From positions 62,001 through 126,000 of the forward strand of contig JAHDKI010000003.1 in the NCBI GenBank assembly GCA_018436925.1: DNA of 64,000 nt. The letters are read 5' to 3'. Positions 17,486 to 25,563 of this stretch are shown in pieces. The DNA comes from Syntrophaceae bacterium (GTDB lineage Bacteria; Desulfobacterota; Syntrophia; Syntrophales; Smithellaceae). Numbering within the stretch: position 1 is the first letter of the stretch; the number at the start of each line of letters is the position of its first letter. The notes under the pieces are model-generated. The model saw only the letters and a program-made list of their open reading frames with translations. It did no database searches and was not told the DNA's origin. The position numbers and the translations under genes were made by a program.

Positions 17486-20139
17486 GAGGCAATCTCTTTG
17501 AGTTTTTTAAGCGCGCCTTCCAGCGTGGCGTACTTTTCCTGGAAACTTTTCAATTTGTCTTCTTCCTTTGAGATGACTTCCGGCGCCGCCTTATGCCGGA
17601 AGTCCCGATTGGCCAGTTTTCGGGAGCTCTGTTCCAGGTCTTTGGAAATTTTGGCCAGTTCCTTTTCCAGACGGGATTTTTCCGCCGCGATATCGACAAT
17701 CCCCTCCAGGGGCACGAAAATCCGGTGTGAACCCACCACAGCGGTTGCCACGCCTTTGGGTTCCACCAGGTCGACTTCGACCTGAAGCGATTCGAGATTG
17801 GCCAGATTGACAAGATAATCCGCGCCTTCGTCGACCGCTTTTTTCTGCGCGTTATCGGCGGCGCAGATAAGCACCTTCAGTTTCATCGAAGGCGCGATGC
17901 GCATTTCCCCCCGGATGTTGCGGACGGCCGTGATGATCTCCATGAGCATTTCCATTTCGCGTTCGGCGTCGCGATTGATCCAGGATGTCTCGGCTTCGGG
18001 AAAACGACTGACCATGATCGACTCTCCCTCGCCGGCGTGGAGCGCCTGCCAGAGTTCTTCCGTCACAAAAGGCATAAAGGGATGAAGCAGCCGGAGCATC
18101 ACCCCGAACACGTCTCGAAGAGTCTTTTGCGTGACCCGCCGCTGCTCACCGGACAGCTTTCCGTACAGCGCGGGTTTGCTGGCTTCCAGATACCAGTCGC
18201 AGTATTCATGCCAGATGAACCGGTAGAGGGAGGCGGCCGCGTCGTTGAATCGGTATTCATCCAAACATTGCGTCACGTCCTGCACGGCTTCAGCGGCTTT
18301 GGTCCTGATCCATTGATCCGGAAGCGTCTGACCGGCTTCCAGCGGAGCGTTTTCATCAAAATCCGCAATATTGGTCAAGGTGAGCTTCGCGGCGTTCCAG
18401 ATCTTGTTGACGAAGAACTTGTAGCCCTCGATACGCTCGGGCGACATGCGCACATCCCGGCCCTGCGCCGTGTAGGCCACCAGGGTGAAACGAAACGCGT
18501 CGGCGCCGTAACGGTCGATCATCACCAGCGGATCAATGCTGTTGCCTTTGGACTTGCTCATCTTCTCGCCTTTTTCGTCGCGGACCAGCGCATGGAGATA
18601 AACATCCTTAAAAGGCACGTCCTTCATGACATAGAGCCCCATCATCATCATGCGGGCCACCCAGAAAAACAGAATGTCGAAACCGGTGATGAGAAGCGAC
18701 GTGGGATAGAAGGTCTTAAGCGCCTGTGTGCGCTTGGGCCAACCCAGCGTTGTGAACGGCCATAAAGAAGAGCTGAACCAGGTGTCAAGCACATCTTCGT
18801 CCTGCGCAAGCGACGCCCCGTCGCAGATCGGGCAACGGTCGGGATCGACGGTGGAGACGATCACCTTGCCGCAGTCTCCGCAGTACCACACCGGAATCCG
18901 ATGCCCCCACCAGAGCTGGCGGGAAATGCACCAGTCTCGGATGTTATTCATCCAGTCGAAGTAGGTGGCCTCCCAGGAGGAGGGAACGATGCGCGTTTTC
19001 TTTTTCGTCACCGCGGCCACAGCCTTTTGGGCCAGCGGTTTGATCTTCACAAACCATTGCTTGGACACCATCGGCTCAATGTCGGTCTTGCAGCGGTAGC
19101 ACTGGCCGACATTATGTTCATACGGCTCGGTGCCGACCAGATAACCTTGTTTTTCCAGATCGGCAACGACGTTTTTCCGGGCCTCATAGCGGTCCTGCCC
19201 GCGGTAGGGGCCGCCGTGCTCATTGATGATGCCTTCGCCGTCCAGAATGGAGATGATTTCGAGCTGGTGGCGCTGGGCCATGGCGAAGTCGTTGGGATCA
19301 GACCCCGGCGTGATCTTCACGGCGCCGGATCCGAAATCCATCGTGACGTAATCGTCGGCGATAATCGGAATCTTTTTATTCATCAAAGGCAAAATCACGA
19401 ACTTGCCCACCTTGTCCTTGTAGCGCGGATCATCCGGATGCACGGCCACCGCCGTATCGCCCAGCATCGTTTCCGGACGGGTTGTCGCCACGACAATCCC
19501 GCCTGAACCGTCTTCATAGGGATAGCGGATGTTCCAAAGAAAGCTCGCATCGGATTTGAATTCCACTTCCAGATCGGAAATGGCGGTGTGGCAGCGCGGA
19601 CACCAGTTGACGATGTAATCGCCCTGGTAGATCATGCCTTCATTGTAAAGCTTGACAAACACCTCGCGCACGGCCTGAGACAGGCCCTCGTCCATCGTGA
19701 AACGTTCGCGGTCCCAGTCGCACGAACAGCCCAGGCGCTTGAGCTGATCGATAATGACACCGCCGTATTTTTCCTTCCATTCCCAGACGCGGGCGATGAA
19801 CTTCTCCCGTCCGAGTGCATGACGCGACGTGCCCTCGCGGGCGAGCTGCTGCTCAACCACGTTTTGCGTTGCAATGCCCGCGTGATCCGTGCCCGGCATC
19901 CACAGCGTATTGCAGCCCTGCATTCTTTTAAACCGGATGATGACATCCTGAAGCGTGTTGTTGAGCGCATGCCCCATGTGCAATATGCCCGTCACATTGG
20001 GAGGCGGGATGACGATGGAAAAGGCGGGCTTTTCGCTTTTATCCTGCGCGTGAAAGAACTTGTTTTTCAACCAATAGGCGTAAAGCCTTTTTTCCGCTTC
20101 GGCCGGCTCGAAAGCCTTGCCCAACTCTTTGATCGACAT
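17482..20139 (-). CDS. valS: Valyl-tRNA synthetase
   Basis: Class I synthetase, 885 residues. It has the HIGH motif as HMGH in PPNVTGILHMGHALNNT, a zinc-like CysX2Cys pair in YCGDCGKVI/CPICDGA, the editing domain with TTRPETMLGDTAVAVHPDD, the KMSKS motif in GEKMSKSKGNSIDP, and the C-terminal coiled-coil arm (KSRLEKELAKISKDLEQ) that grips the tRNA. It is the first gene of the cofactor operon, overlapping nadC by four bases. A terminator of the upstream gene lies just before it. I saw no T-box leader. Confidence 0.97.
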   Translation of the reverse strand: MSIKELGKAFEPAEAEKRLYAYWLKNKFFHAQDKSEKPAFSIVIPPPNVTGILHMGHALNNTLQDVIIRFKRMQGCNTLWMPGTDHAGIATQNVVEQQLAREGTSRHALGREKFIARVWEWKEKYGGVIIDQLKRLGCSCDWDRERFTMDEGLSQAVREVFVKLYNEGMIYQGDYIVNWCPRCHTAISDLEVEFKSDASFLWNIRYPYEDGSGGIVVATTRPETMLGDTAVAVHPDDPRYKDKVGKFVILPLMNKKIPIIADDYVTMDFGSGAVKITPGSDPNDFAMAQRHQLEIISILDGEGIINEHGGPYRGQDRYEARKNVVADLEKQGYLVGTEPYEHNVGQCYRCKTDIEPMVSKQWFVKIKPLAQKAVAAVTKKKTRIVPSSWEATYFDWMNNIRDWCISRQLWWGHRIPVWYCGDCGKVIVSTVDPDRCPICDGASLAQDEDVLDTWFSSSLWPFTTLGWPKRTQALKTFYPTSLLITGFDILFFWVARMMMMGLYVMKDVPFKDVYLHALVRDEKGEKMSKSKGNSIDPLVMIDRYGADAFRFTLVAYTAQGRDVRMSPERIEGYKFFVNKIWNAAKLTLTNIADFDENAPLEAGQTLPDQWIRTKAAEAVQDVTQCLDEYRFNDAAASLYRFIWHEYCDWYLEASKPALYGKLSGEQRRVTQKTLRDVFGVMLRLLHPFMPFVTEELWQALHAGEGESIMVSRFPEAETSWINRDAEREMEMLMEIITAVRNIRGEMRIAPSMKLKVLICAADNAQKKAVDEGADYLVNLANLESLQVEVDLVEPKGVATAVVGSHRIFVPLEGIVDIAAEKSRLEKELAKISKDLEQSSRKLANRDFRHKAAPEVISKEEDKLKSFQEKYATLEGALKKLKEIAS

Positions 20140-20164
20140 GAAATATTTTTGCTCCTCGTTCGTT

Positions 20165-20187
20165 CAAATAAAAAGGGCTGACGCCCT
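20165..20187 (-). terminator. Rho-independent terminator after the TPR lipoprotein gene
   Basis: On the minus strand AGGGC-GTCA-GCCCT is followed by TTTTATTT. The stem is short (5 bp), but the T-tract and position between the TPR gene and valS support it. Confidence 0.6.
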
Positions 20188-20266
20188 GTAAGACACTGCC
20201 ATGTTCACCGACAGGCAAAGCCTCTATCGCTCCGCCCGTTTTCTTTCTTGATTTGACGCCTGCCGT

Positions 20267-21439
20267 TTAATCGATTTTCAGTTCCTCTTTCATGCGGCGG
20301 ATAACCAACAACGCATCCACGCCCGCCACGGGTCCCAGGGGGGCGAATTCTCCGGTGGTCATGTCCGCGGGCGTCATGATCCCCCGGGTCGTCACCACCA
20401 TGACGGCATTAAAATAAGGCAGATCCGCGCGAAGATCGGGGAATGGCGATTTTGCTCCGATAAACCGGGTTGCCAACGCCTGATCGCCCGTCACTTTGAT
20501 CAAAATATCTTCCAGCATCATCGCATAGGCCGCTCGACTGACCTGGTCGGCCGGATGGAAATATCCATCGGGATACGTTTCCAGCCCGCGCACGCCAAGG
20601 GACAAAACCCCCTCGATGTCCATTCGGAGCGGATGATCGGCTACGTCCGCCGGAAGAGGATTCTGAGCCGCGGCAGGCCCGGAGGCGGTCCGGGGCTCTT
20701 TAAATGACGGATCGAATGTCCGAGGCGTCCGTTTTTTATACAAAACATCGATCTTTAATTCTTCCATCAAAAGCGCCGCCGCATCGGCCCGGGTCAGAGC
20801 CTCCACCAAGGCGATCTGCTTTCCCGTTTTGGTGCCGGGCATGGCGCGAACCACCTTCTGGATGAAACGCCACTCGGCGTCGGCTTCAGCGGTGTACTGC
20901 GCGTTGAGTTCAAGAACTTTCTTGTACATCCGGCCTGCAGCGTCAAACTCAAGGGCGGCTTTTTCGGCGCGGCCCATGAAATAATAGGCCGGCGCGCAGG
21001 TCGCATCCAGGCGGACCGCCTCGTCAAATTCGGAACGAGCCCGGGTGAGCCAGTTTGCATCCGTCCGGGTCTCAGTAATCAGCCGGATCCGGCTGGTATA
21101 GACCAAAAGCTTCTCCGGATTTGTGGCGGCGTATCGCCAGGCGCGCTCAAGACTTTCGCGGGCGGCCTGTGGATTTCCGGTGTAGACCAGGCAAAGCCCC
21201 ATTCCGGCATGGGCCTGCGAATATTTCGGGTCGAGCTCGAGGGCCAGCTCAAAGGCCCGCTGCGCGTCGGCATACTTTTCCTGTCCCAGGAGCTTCATCC
21301 CCGTAAATGTATGATGCTCAGGCGTGTCGAGAGCTCCGGTGGAAGGCCTCGTCTGGGGCGCACAGGCTGCCACGGCCAAAACGATCAGAACCACGATAGC
21401 GACCAGCAAACTCCGCGACCCAACCCGCAAGCGGACCAT
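20267..21439 (-). CDS. TPR lipoprotein with C-terminal SLH-like region
   Basis: A 390-residue envelope protein. The N-terminus is a lipoprotein signal (LIVLAVAAC, Cys near residue 26). Residues about 50-200 hold TPR-like helix pairs (YADAQRAFELALELDPKYSQ; ARSEFDEAVRLDAT; AGRMYKKVLELNA). The C-terminal 120 residues resemble S-layer-homology modules (GLETYPDGYFHPADQVSRAA, then AKSPFPDLRADLPYFNAV and GEFAPLGPVAGVDALLVIR). The start at 21439 has AAGGAG six bases upstream; the ORF extends further 5' without a ribosome site. It may bridge the outer membrane to polysaccharide or scaffold partners; the function is inference. Confidence 0.75.
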   Translation of the reverse strand: MVRLRVGSRSLLVAIVVLIVLAVAACAPQTRPSTGALDTPEHHTFTGMKLLGQEKYADAQRAFELALELDPKYSQAHAGMGLCLVYTGNPQAARESLERAWRYAATNPEKLLVYTSRIRLITETRTDANWLTRARSEFDEAVRLDATCAPAYYFMGRAEKAALEFDAAGRMYKKVLELNAQYTAEADAEWRFIQKVVRAMPGTKTGKQIALVEALTRADAAALLMEELKIDVLYKKRTPRTFDPSFKEPRTASGPAAAQNPLPADVADHPLRMDIEGVLSLGVRGLETYPDGYFHPADQVSRAAYAMMLEDILIKVTGDQALATRFIGAKSPFPDLRADLPYFNAVMVVTTRGIMTPADMTTGEFAPLGPVAGVDALLVIRRMKEELKID

Positions 21440-21512
21440 ATTGGGCTCCTTTCGTAAAACGGGGACTGTCATTCGGGCCCACCCGGAGGCTTGCCCGCTC
21501 AAAAGCGGTCAT

Positions 21513-21542
21513 ATCATTAGCTTTTGTAACTAATGAAGTCAA
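21513..21542 (-). promoter_or_regulatory. Putative promoter of the TPR lipoprotein gene
   Basis: On the minus strand TTGACT (21537-21542; a second copy at 21542-21547) and AATGAT (21513-21518) are 18 bases apart. A perfect inverted repeat TCATTAG/CTAATGA (21514-21536) fills the spacer and could be a regulator site. Confidence 0.4.
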
Positions 21543-21609
21543 GTCAATATTCGCCGCTTTTCCCAGGCCGGCTCCGGCGCCGGATCAAAAATACATCAAT
21601 CATTCCGGT

Positions 21610-22569
21610 CTATTGGTGCGGCCCCAGAAACTCGCGAACGACCCGGAGCACCTCTCCCACGGAATCGGGATGAAACCAGTGCGTGTCGGCCGCAGCGCCA
21701 AACCAGGTCATCTGGCGTTTGGCATAGCGCCAGGTCTCGCGGCTGATCGCCTCCTGCAGAGCCGATTGGTCAAGCCGGCCTTCCAGATGGGCGATGGCCT
21801 GACGGTATCCCAGCGACTGCAAAGGCTTGAGTGATGGCGCATAGCCGCGCCGCAAAAGACCCCGCACCTCATCGAGCAGCCCATCCTCCAGCATCTGCCT
21901 CGTTCTTCGGGCAATTCTGTCTTTGAGCTCTCCGCGATCAAGCGTCAGACCGATTCGGCAGACGCGGTAGGGCGATTCGGCAAGCGCATGACGCCTGTGA
22001 AGCTCCACAATCGATGTGCCGGCCTGTTCGATCACTTCCAGGGCGCGAATCATTCGGATGGCGTCGTTGGGATGAATCCGCAAGGCGGCCTCGGGATCGC
22101 GTTCTTTTAAAAGCTCATGCAGATGGGTTTTCCCATAGCGACGGACCAGATCTTTGTAGTAAGCGCGCAGATGGTCATCGACGGGGGGTGTTTCGATGAT
22201 GCCGCGCAACAGCGCCCGGATATAAAGTCCGGTTCCTCCGGCCACAATGATCGGTTTCCCCGCTTGATTCAGGTCGGCAATCACGCGGCCCGCCAGATCG
22301 GCATACATCGCCGCATTGAAGGGTTCATCGGGATTGACGACGTCGATGAGATGGTGGACGGCCTCGCGCCTTTGCGCGAGCGTGGGCTTGGCTGTGCCGA
22401 TATCCAGGCAGCGGTAAACCTGGAGGGAATCCGCCCCGAGAATCTCGCCGCCGAATGTTTTGGCCAGCTCGATGGCCAGTCGCGTCTTGCCTGTCGCCGT
22501 GGGCGATCCGATGACGACCAGCGGAATCCGCTTACGGCTATTTGCGTTTGAAGAGCCGTTCGATTTCAT
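21610..22569 (-). CDS. miaA: tRNA dimethylallyltransferase
   Basis: Transfers a dimethylallyl group to N6 of A37 in tRNAs reading UNN codons. The product (319 residues from the ATG at 22569) has the P-loop GSPTATGKTRLAIELA, the substrate motif ADSLQVYRCLDIGTAKP, GGTGLYIRALLRG, and the C-terminal RYAKRQMTWF. The start overlaps the end of mutL by 32 bases, a common mutL-miaA arrangement. The ORF extends to 22620, but the conserved part begins well downstream. Confidence 0.94.
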   Translation of the reverse strand: MKSNGSSNANSRKRIPLVVIGSPTATGKTRLAIELAKTFGGEILGADSLQVYRCLDIGTAKPTLAQRREAVHHLIDVVNPDEPFNAAMYADLAGRVIADLNQAGKPIIVAGGTGLYIRALLRGIIETPPVDDHLRAYYKDLVRRYGKTHLHELLKERDPEAALRIHPNDAIRMIRALEVIEQAGTSIVELHRRHALAESPYRVCRIGLTLDRGELKDRIARRTRQMLEDGLLDEVRGLLRRGYAPSLKPLQSLGYRQAIAHLEGRLDQSALQEAISRETWRYAKRQMTWFGAAADTHWFHPDSVGEVLRVVREFLGPHQ

Positions 22570-24349
22570 ACAATGAAAGGGTAATGAGGGTTGGACGTCC
22601 GTGCGGACAGGTCGCGGCAAAGGGCGTGTTCTCCAGATCGCGGCACAAAGCGGCTACTTCCTCGGGCGACAAAGTTTGGTTGGCCTTGACCGCCGCGCGG
22701 CAAGCCAGAGACGCTAAAATGCGGTCGCGGCGTTCCTCCAGCGAAACCGCACCCGCCCCGTCCGTCAGCTGATCGGCCGCATCCAGAATCAACGCGCGGG
22801 CATCGGCATGAGCCAGGACCGCCGGCAGCGCCTTGACCGCCACCGCGTCGCGGCCGAAAATCTCCACCTCCAGGCCAATTTCAGAAAAAAGCGAAAGCGC
22901 CTCTTCAAAAAACGCCACCTGCGACGGAGGAAGGCTGACCACCTCCGGCATCAAAAGCGGCTGGCTTGCCGGCCGGCCGCCGAAGGAGGCTTTGAGCCGC
23001 TCCAAAAGAATTCTTTCATGCGCCGCATGCTGGTCGATCAGGATCAGTCCGTCGGGTCCGGCAAAAACCAGATAGGTATCGGCAAAACTCCCCAGAAAAG
23101 CGCTTCCGGCAAGGCGCACCTCACCGGCATCGCCGCAGACCGCCACAGCCGGATTCCGATCGATGTCAGAGGCAACCGGCAAGTCTAAGGAGCGACGCGA
23201 AAACAAATCTTCGCTGATGGAGCGCTCAAATTGGCTGCGGCGGTAAAGCCCGTAAGGAACGGAATCGGAAACGGTAAAATGTCCGGAGGGGGCATTGCGC
23301 GATGCGCCGGGCTCGGGCCGGGGGTCGAGACGATAGACAAACCCTTCCGGCTGAATCCGAGGCCTTGCCAGCGTCTGCGCCGTCGCCCGGCCGACCAGAT
23401 CATAGATCTCCCGGGCGTTTTTGAAACGGACTTCAAGTTTCGCCGGATGAACGTTGATATCCACCTCGTCGCCCGGCAAATCCAGGAACAAAACCGCCGC
23501 CGGGTAGCGGCGGGGTTCAATCACCTGGCGATAGGCGCCGAGCACCGCATGCGTAAGCGATGTGTCACGGATAAACCGCGAGTTGACAAAAAGGTAAATG
23601 CTTTTTGAGTTGGAACGGGTGTAAGAGGGAGCGGAAATAAACCCGTTTAAGCGCAAAGCTTCCCTGGAGGCTGAAAGCGTCAGAGACTGGCGGTCGAATT
23701 CCCGGCCCATCACCATGCCGACGCGTTGGCCGATGTCCGGAACTTTAGGCGCGCTTAGAGCTTCGCGTCCATCGGTAAAAACCGTAAAACGGACGTCCGG
23801 TCGGGCAAGCGCAAGCCTCGTCATCGCGTCGAGACAGGCCGCCTGCTCGGTGGACTGTGTTTTTAAAAATTTGCGGCGCGCCGGCACATTGCCGAATATG
23901 TTCGTCACGCAAATGCTCGTGCCGGCCGGGCAGCCGGCGGGCGCGATTTCGATGATGGAACCCGCTTCGGCAATGGCGCGCGTTCCGGCCAGATCCTCCG
24001 GTCGCCGCGTCAGAAGATCCACCCGCGCAATCGAAGCGATGCTGGCCATCGCCTCTCCGCGAAAACCAAAGGATCCGATCCGGTAGAGGTCGTCAAGCCT
24101 GACCATTTTGCTCGTGGCGTGGCGCTCGAAGACCAAAGCGACCTCTTCATACCCGATGCCCGACCCGTTGTCGATGACCCGCACGGTCTTGCATCCGCCG
24201 TCTTCAAGCTCGACGCGGACATCGGTCGCCCCCGCGTCAAGCGCGTTTTCGACCAGTTCCTTGACGATGGACGCGGGACGCTCCACCACCTCGCCCGCGG
24301 CGATCTGGTTGGCGACCTCTTCGGATAAGACGGCAATTCGGTCTGTCAC
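22538..24349 (-). CDS. mutL: DNA mismatch repair protein MutL (endonuclease type)
   Basis: Coordinates mismatch repair after MutS binding. The 603-residue product has the GHKL ATPase motifs (IAAGEVVERPASIVKELVEN, DNGSGI, GFRGEAMASIASI) and a C-terminal domain with the latent nicking endonuclease motif (DQHAAHERILLE), plus ACRAAVKAN and CPHGRPTLI. It should therefore nick DNA itself, as in bacteria without MutH. mutS is not in the window. miaA overlaps its 3' end. Confidence 0.96.
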   Translation of the reverse strand: MTDRIAVLSEEVANQIAAGEVVERPASIVKELVENALDAGATDVRVELEDGGCKTVRVIDNGSGIGYEEVALVFERHATSKMVRLDDLYRIGSFGFRGEAMASIASIARVDLLTRRPEDLAGTRAIAEAGSIIEIAPAGCPAGTSICVTNIFGNVPARRKFLKTQSTEQAACLDAMTRLALARPDVRFTVFTDGREALSAPKVPDIGQRVGMVMGREFDRQSLTLSASREALRLNGFISAPSYTRSNSKSIYLFVNSRFIRDTSLTHAVLGAYRQVIEPRRYPAAVLFLDLPGDEVDINVHPAKLEVRFKNAREIYDLVGRATAQTLARPRIQPEGFVYRLDPRPEPGASRNAPSGHFTVSDSVPYGLYRRSQFERSISEDLFSRRSLDLPVASDIDRNPAVAVCGDAGEVRLAGSAFLGSFADTYLVFAGPDGLILIDQHAAHERILLERLKASFGGRPASQPLLMPEVVSLPPSQVAFFEEALSLFSEIGLEVEIFGRDAVAVKALPAVLAHADARALILDAADQLTDGAGAVSLEERRDRILASLACRAAVKANQTLSPEEVAALCRDLENTPFAATCPHGRPTLITLSLYEIERLFKRK

Positions 24350-24384
24350 GTTGTTGGTGTCCTCTATCTTTTCTTGTACAAGCT

Positions 24385-24421
24385 AAAAAGCCGCAGTCAC
24401 CCAAGCATTCGTGACTGCGGC
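24385..24421 (-). terminator. Rho-independent terminator after the LPP20-like gene
   Basis: A perfect 11-bp stem, GCCGCAGTCAC with GTGACTGCGGC, has a 10-base loop and is followed on the minus strand by TTTTT. It lies 27 bases past the stop of the gene ending at 24448. Confidence 0.88.
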
Positions 24422-24447
24422 CCGGTTTTCTGTTGTCTGGTTTCGGA

Positions 24448-25419
24448 TCAATCCAGAACGATCATCACACGACATTTTTTCATGAATGCCTCATTTTCCG
24501 CCGATGCGAAAATGGCCTTGGCATCAGCGTTCGAAATAACAAGATCAGCCTTCCCCGATCCGCTGCTTCGAATCGCCTTGACGGTGATGGGATTGGCCGT
24601 CACTCTCTGATTGCTCTGGGCCGCCGTCAAATCACGCGCATAGCCGCTCATCCCCTGGGAGACGGCATACTCCCGCTCGACATTCGCCGATCCGTAAATT
24701 TCTTTGCCCTCTTCATCGAAAATGCGAGGCGACATCGCGGGCCGCGCGCCAATGCCGCGTGCATCCACGACCAGCCCGGTATAGACGACCGGTGCGGCGG
24801 TCGGAGGGGCCGGCGTCGTTGCGGCAGGTTCCGGCGCGGGAGCCGGAGTTGCGGGAACCGGAGGCGCGGGAACCGGAGTCGCGGGGGGCGGAGGCACGGG
24901 GGCCGGAGACTCTTCGGAAGCGGGCGGCGCCGGAGCCGGGGGCGTCTCCTTTTGTTTCTCAATTGCCAGGGGCACGATAACGCCCGATAAATTTCCGTAC
25001 AGAGGCATCCTCATCCTGACCTCGACGGTGCCGTCGGACATGTATTGCTGATCGACGACATAAGCGCCTTTGACCAGACCTTCAATCTGGGTGCTGACGA
25101 CATCGCTTTCAACCGTAAAATCCCGAACGATCGTCGCCGAATCCACCTGAACGCCTTTGGTGATTTCCAGAAGATTCCGGTAGGCGTCCACTTTGGCCGC
25201 GCGCAGAGCCATGGGACGGGCATTGATGCGTCCGGCCGACGAATCCGGAGGCGCTCCGATGCCGACGGCTTCAATGTAGCCCGCAGACCAGTTGACGGAC
25301 CCCTGGCCGATTTTTTCCACCCATTCGTTCGGGCTTATGGTTTGCTGTGTAAAACCGGACGACGCCGACAAAAGCAAGATCCCCGCGACGACCGCCGTTG
25401 AAACGATTCTGAGTTTCAT
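24448..25419 (-). CDS. Exported LPP20-like protein with proline-rich linker
   Basis: A 323-residue periplasmic or surface protein with a Sec signal peptide ending at about Gln25. The first domain (about residues 45-150; ARPMALRAAKVDAYRNLLEI, then EVRMRMPLYGNLSGVI) resembles the LPP20/FlgP lipoprotein fold, but no lipobox is seen. A 55-residue Pro-Ala linker follows, then a C-terminal domain (VYTGLVVDARGIGARPAMSP, ANPITVKAIRSS) that recurs in LPP20-type proteins of many Desulfobacterota. GGAGG precedes the ATG and a promoter lies at 25499-25527. The role is unknown; the related FlgP belongs to a flagellar outer-membrane disk. Confidence 0.7.
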   Translation of the reverse strand: MKLRIVSTAVVAGILLLSASSGFTQQTISPNEWVEKIGQGSVNWSAGYIEAVGIGAPPDSSAGRINARPMALRAAKVDAYRNLLEITKGVQVDSATIVRDFTVESDVVSTQIEGLVKGAYVVDQQYMSDGTVEVRMRMPLYGNLSGVIVPLAIEKQKETPPAPAPPASEESPAPVPPPPATPVPAPPVPATPAPAPEPAATTPAPPTAAPVVYTGLVVDARGIGARPAMSPRIFDEEGKEIYGSANVEREYAVSQGMSGYARDLTAAQSNQRVTANPITVKAIRSSGSGKADLVISNADAKAIFASAENEAFMKKCRVMIVLD

Positions 25420-25498
25420 AACGCCTCCTTACAAGCTGTCCTGGACTTCCGCTTCGACTTTCAATCATCCTGATCCCGCCGGGATGAATCCGAGCGGC

Positions 25499-25527
25499 AA
25501 AATAGCAAAATCAGGCGGGCCTTGCAA
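25499..25527 (-). promoter_or_regulatory. Putative sigma70 promoter of the LPP20-like gene
   Basis: On the minus strand TTGCAA (25522-25527), a 17-base spacer and TATTTT (25499-25504) lie about 80 bases upstream of the start codon. Confidence 0.55.
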
Positions 25528-25563
25528 CCGGAATTCCCGGGATGGACGCGTAGCCGACGGCGG

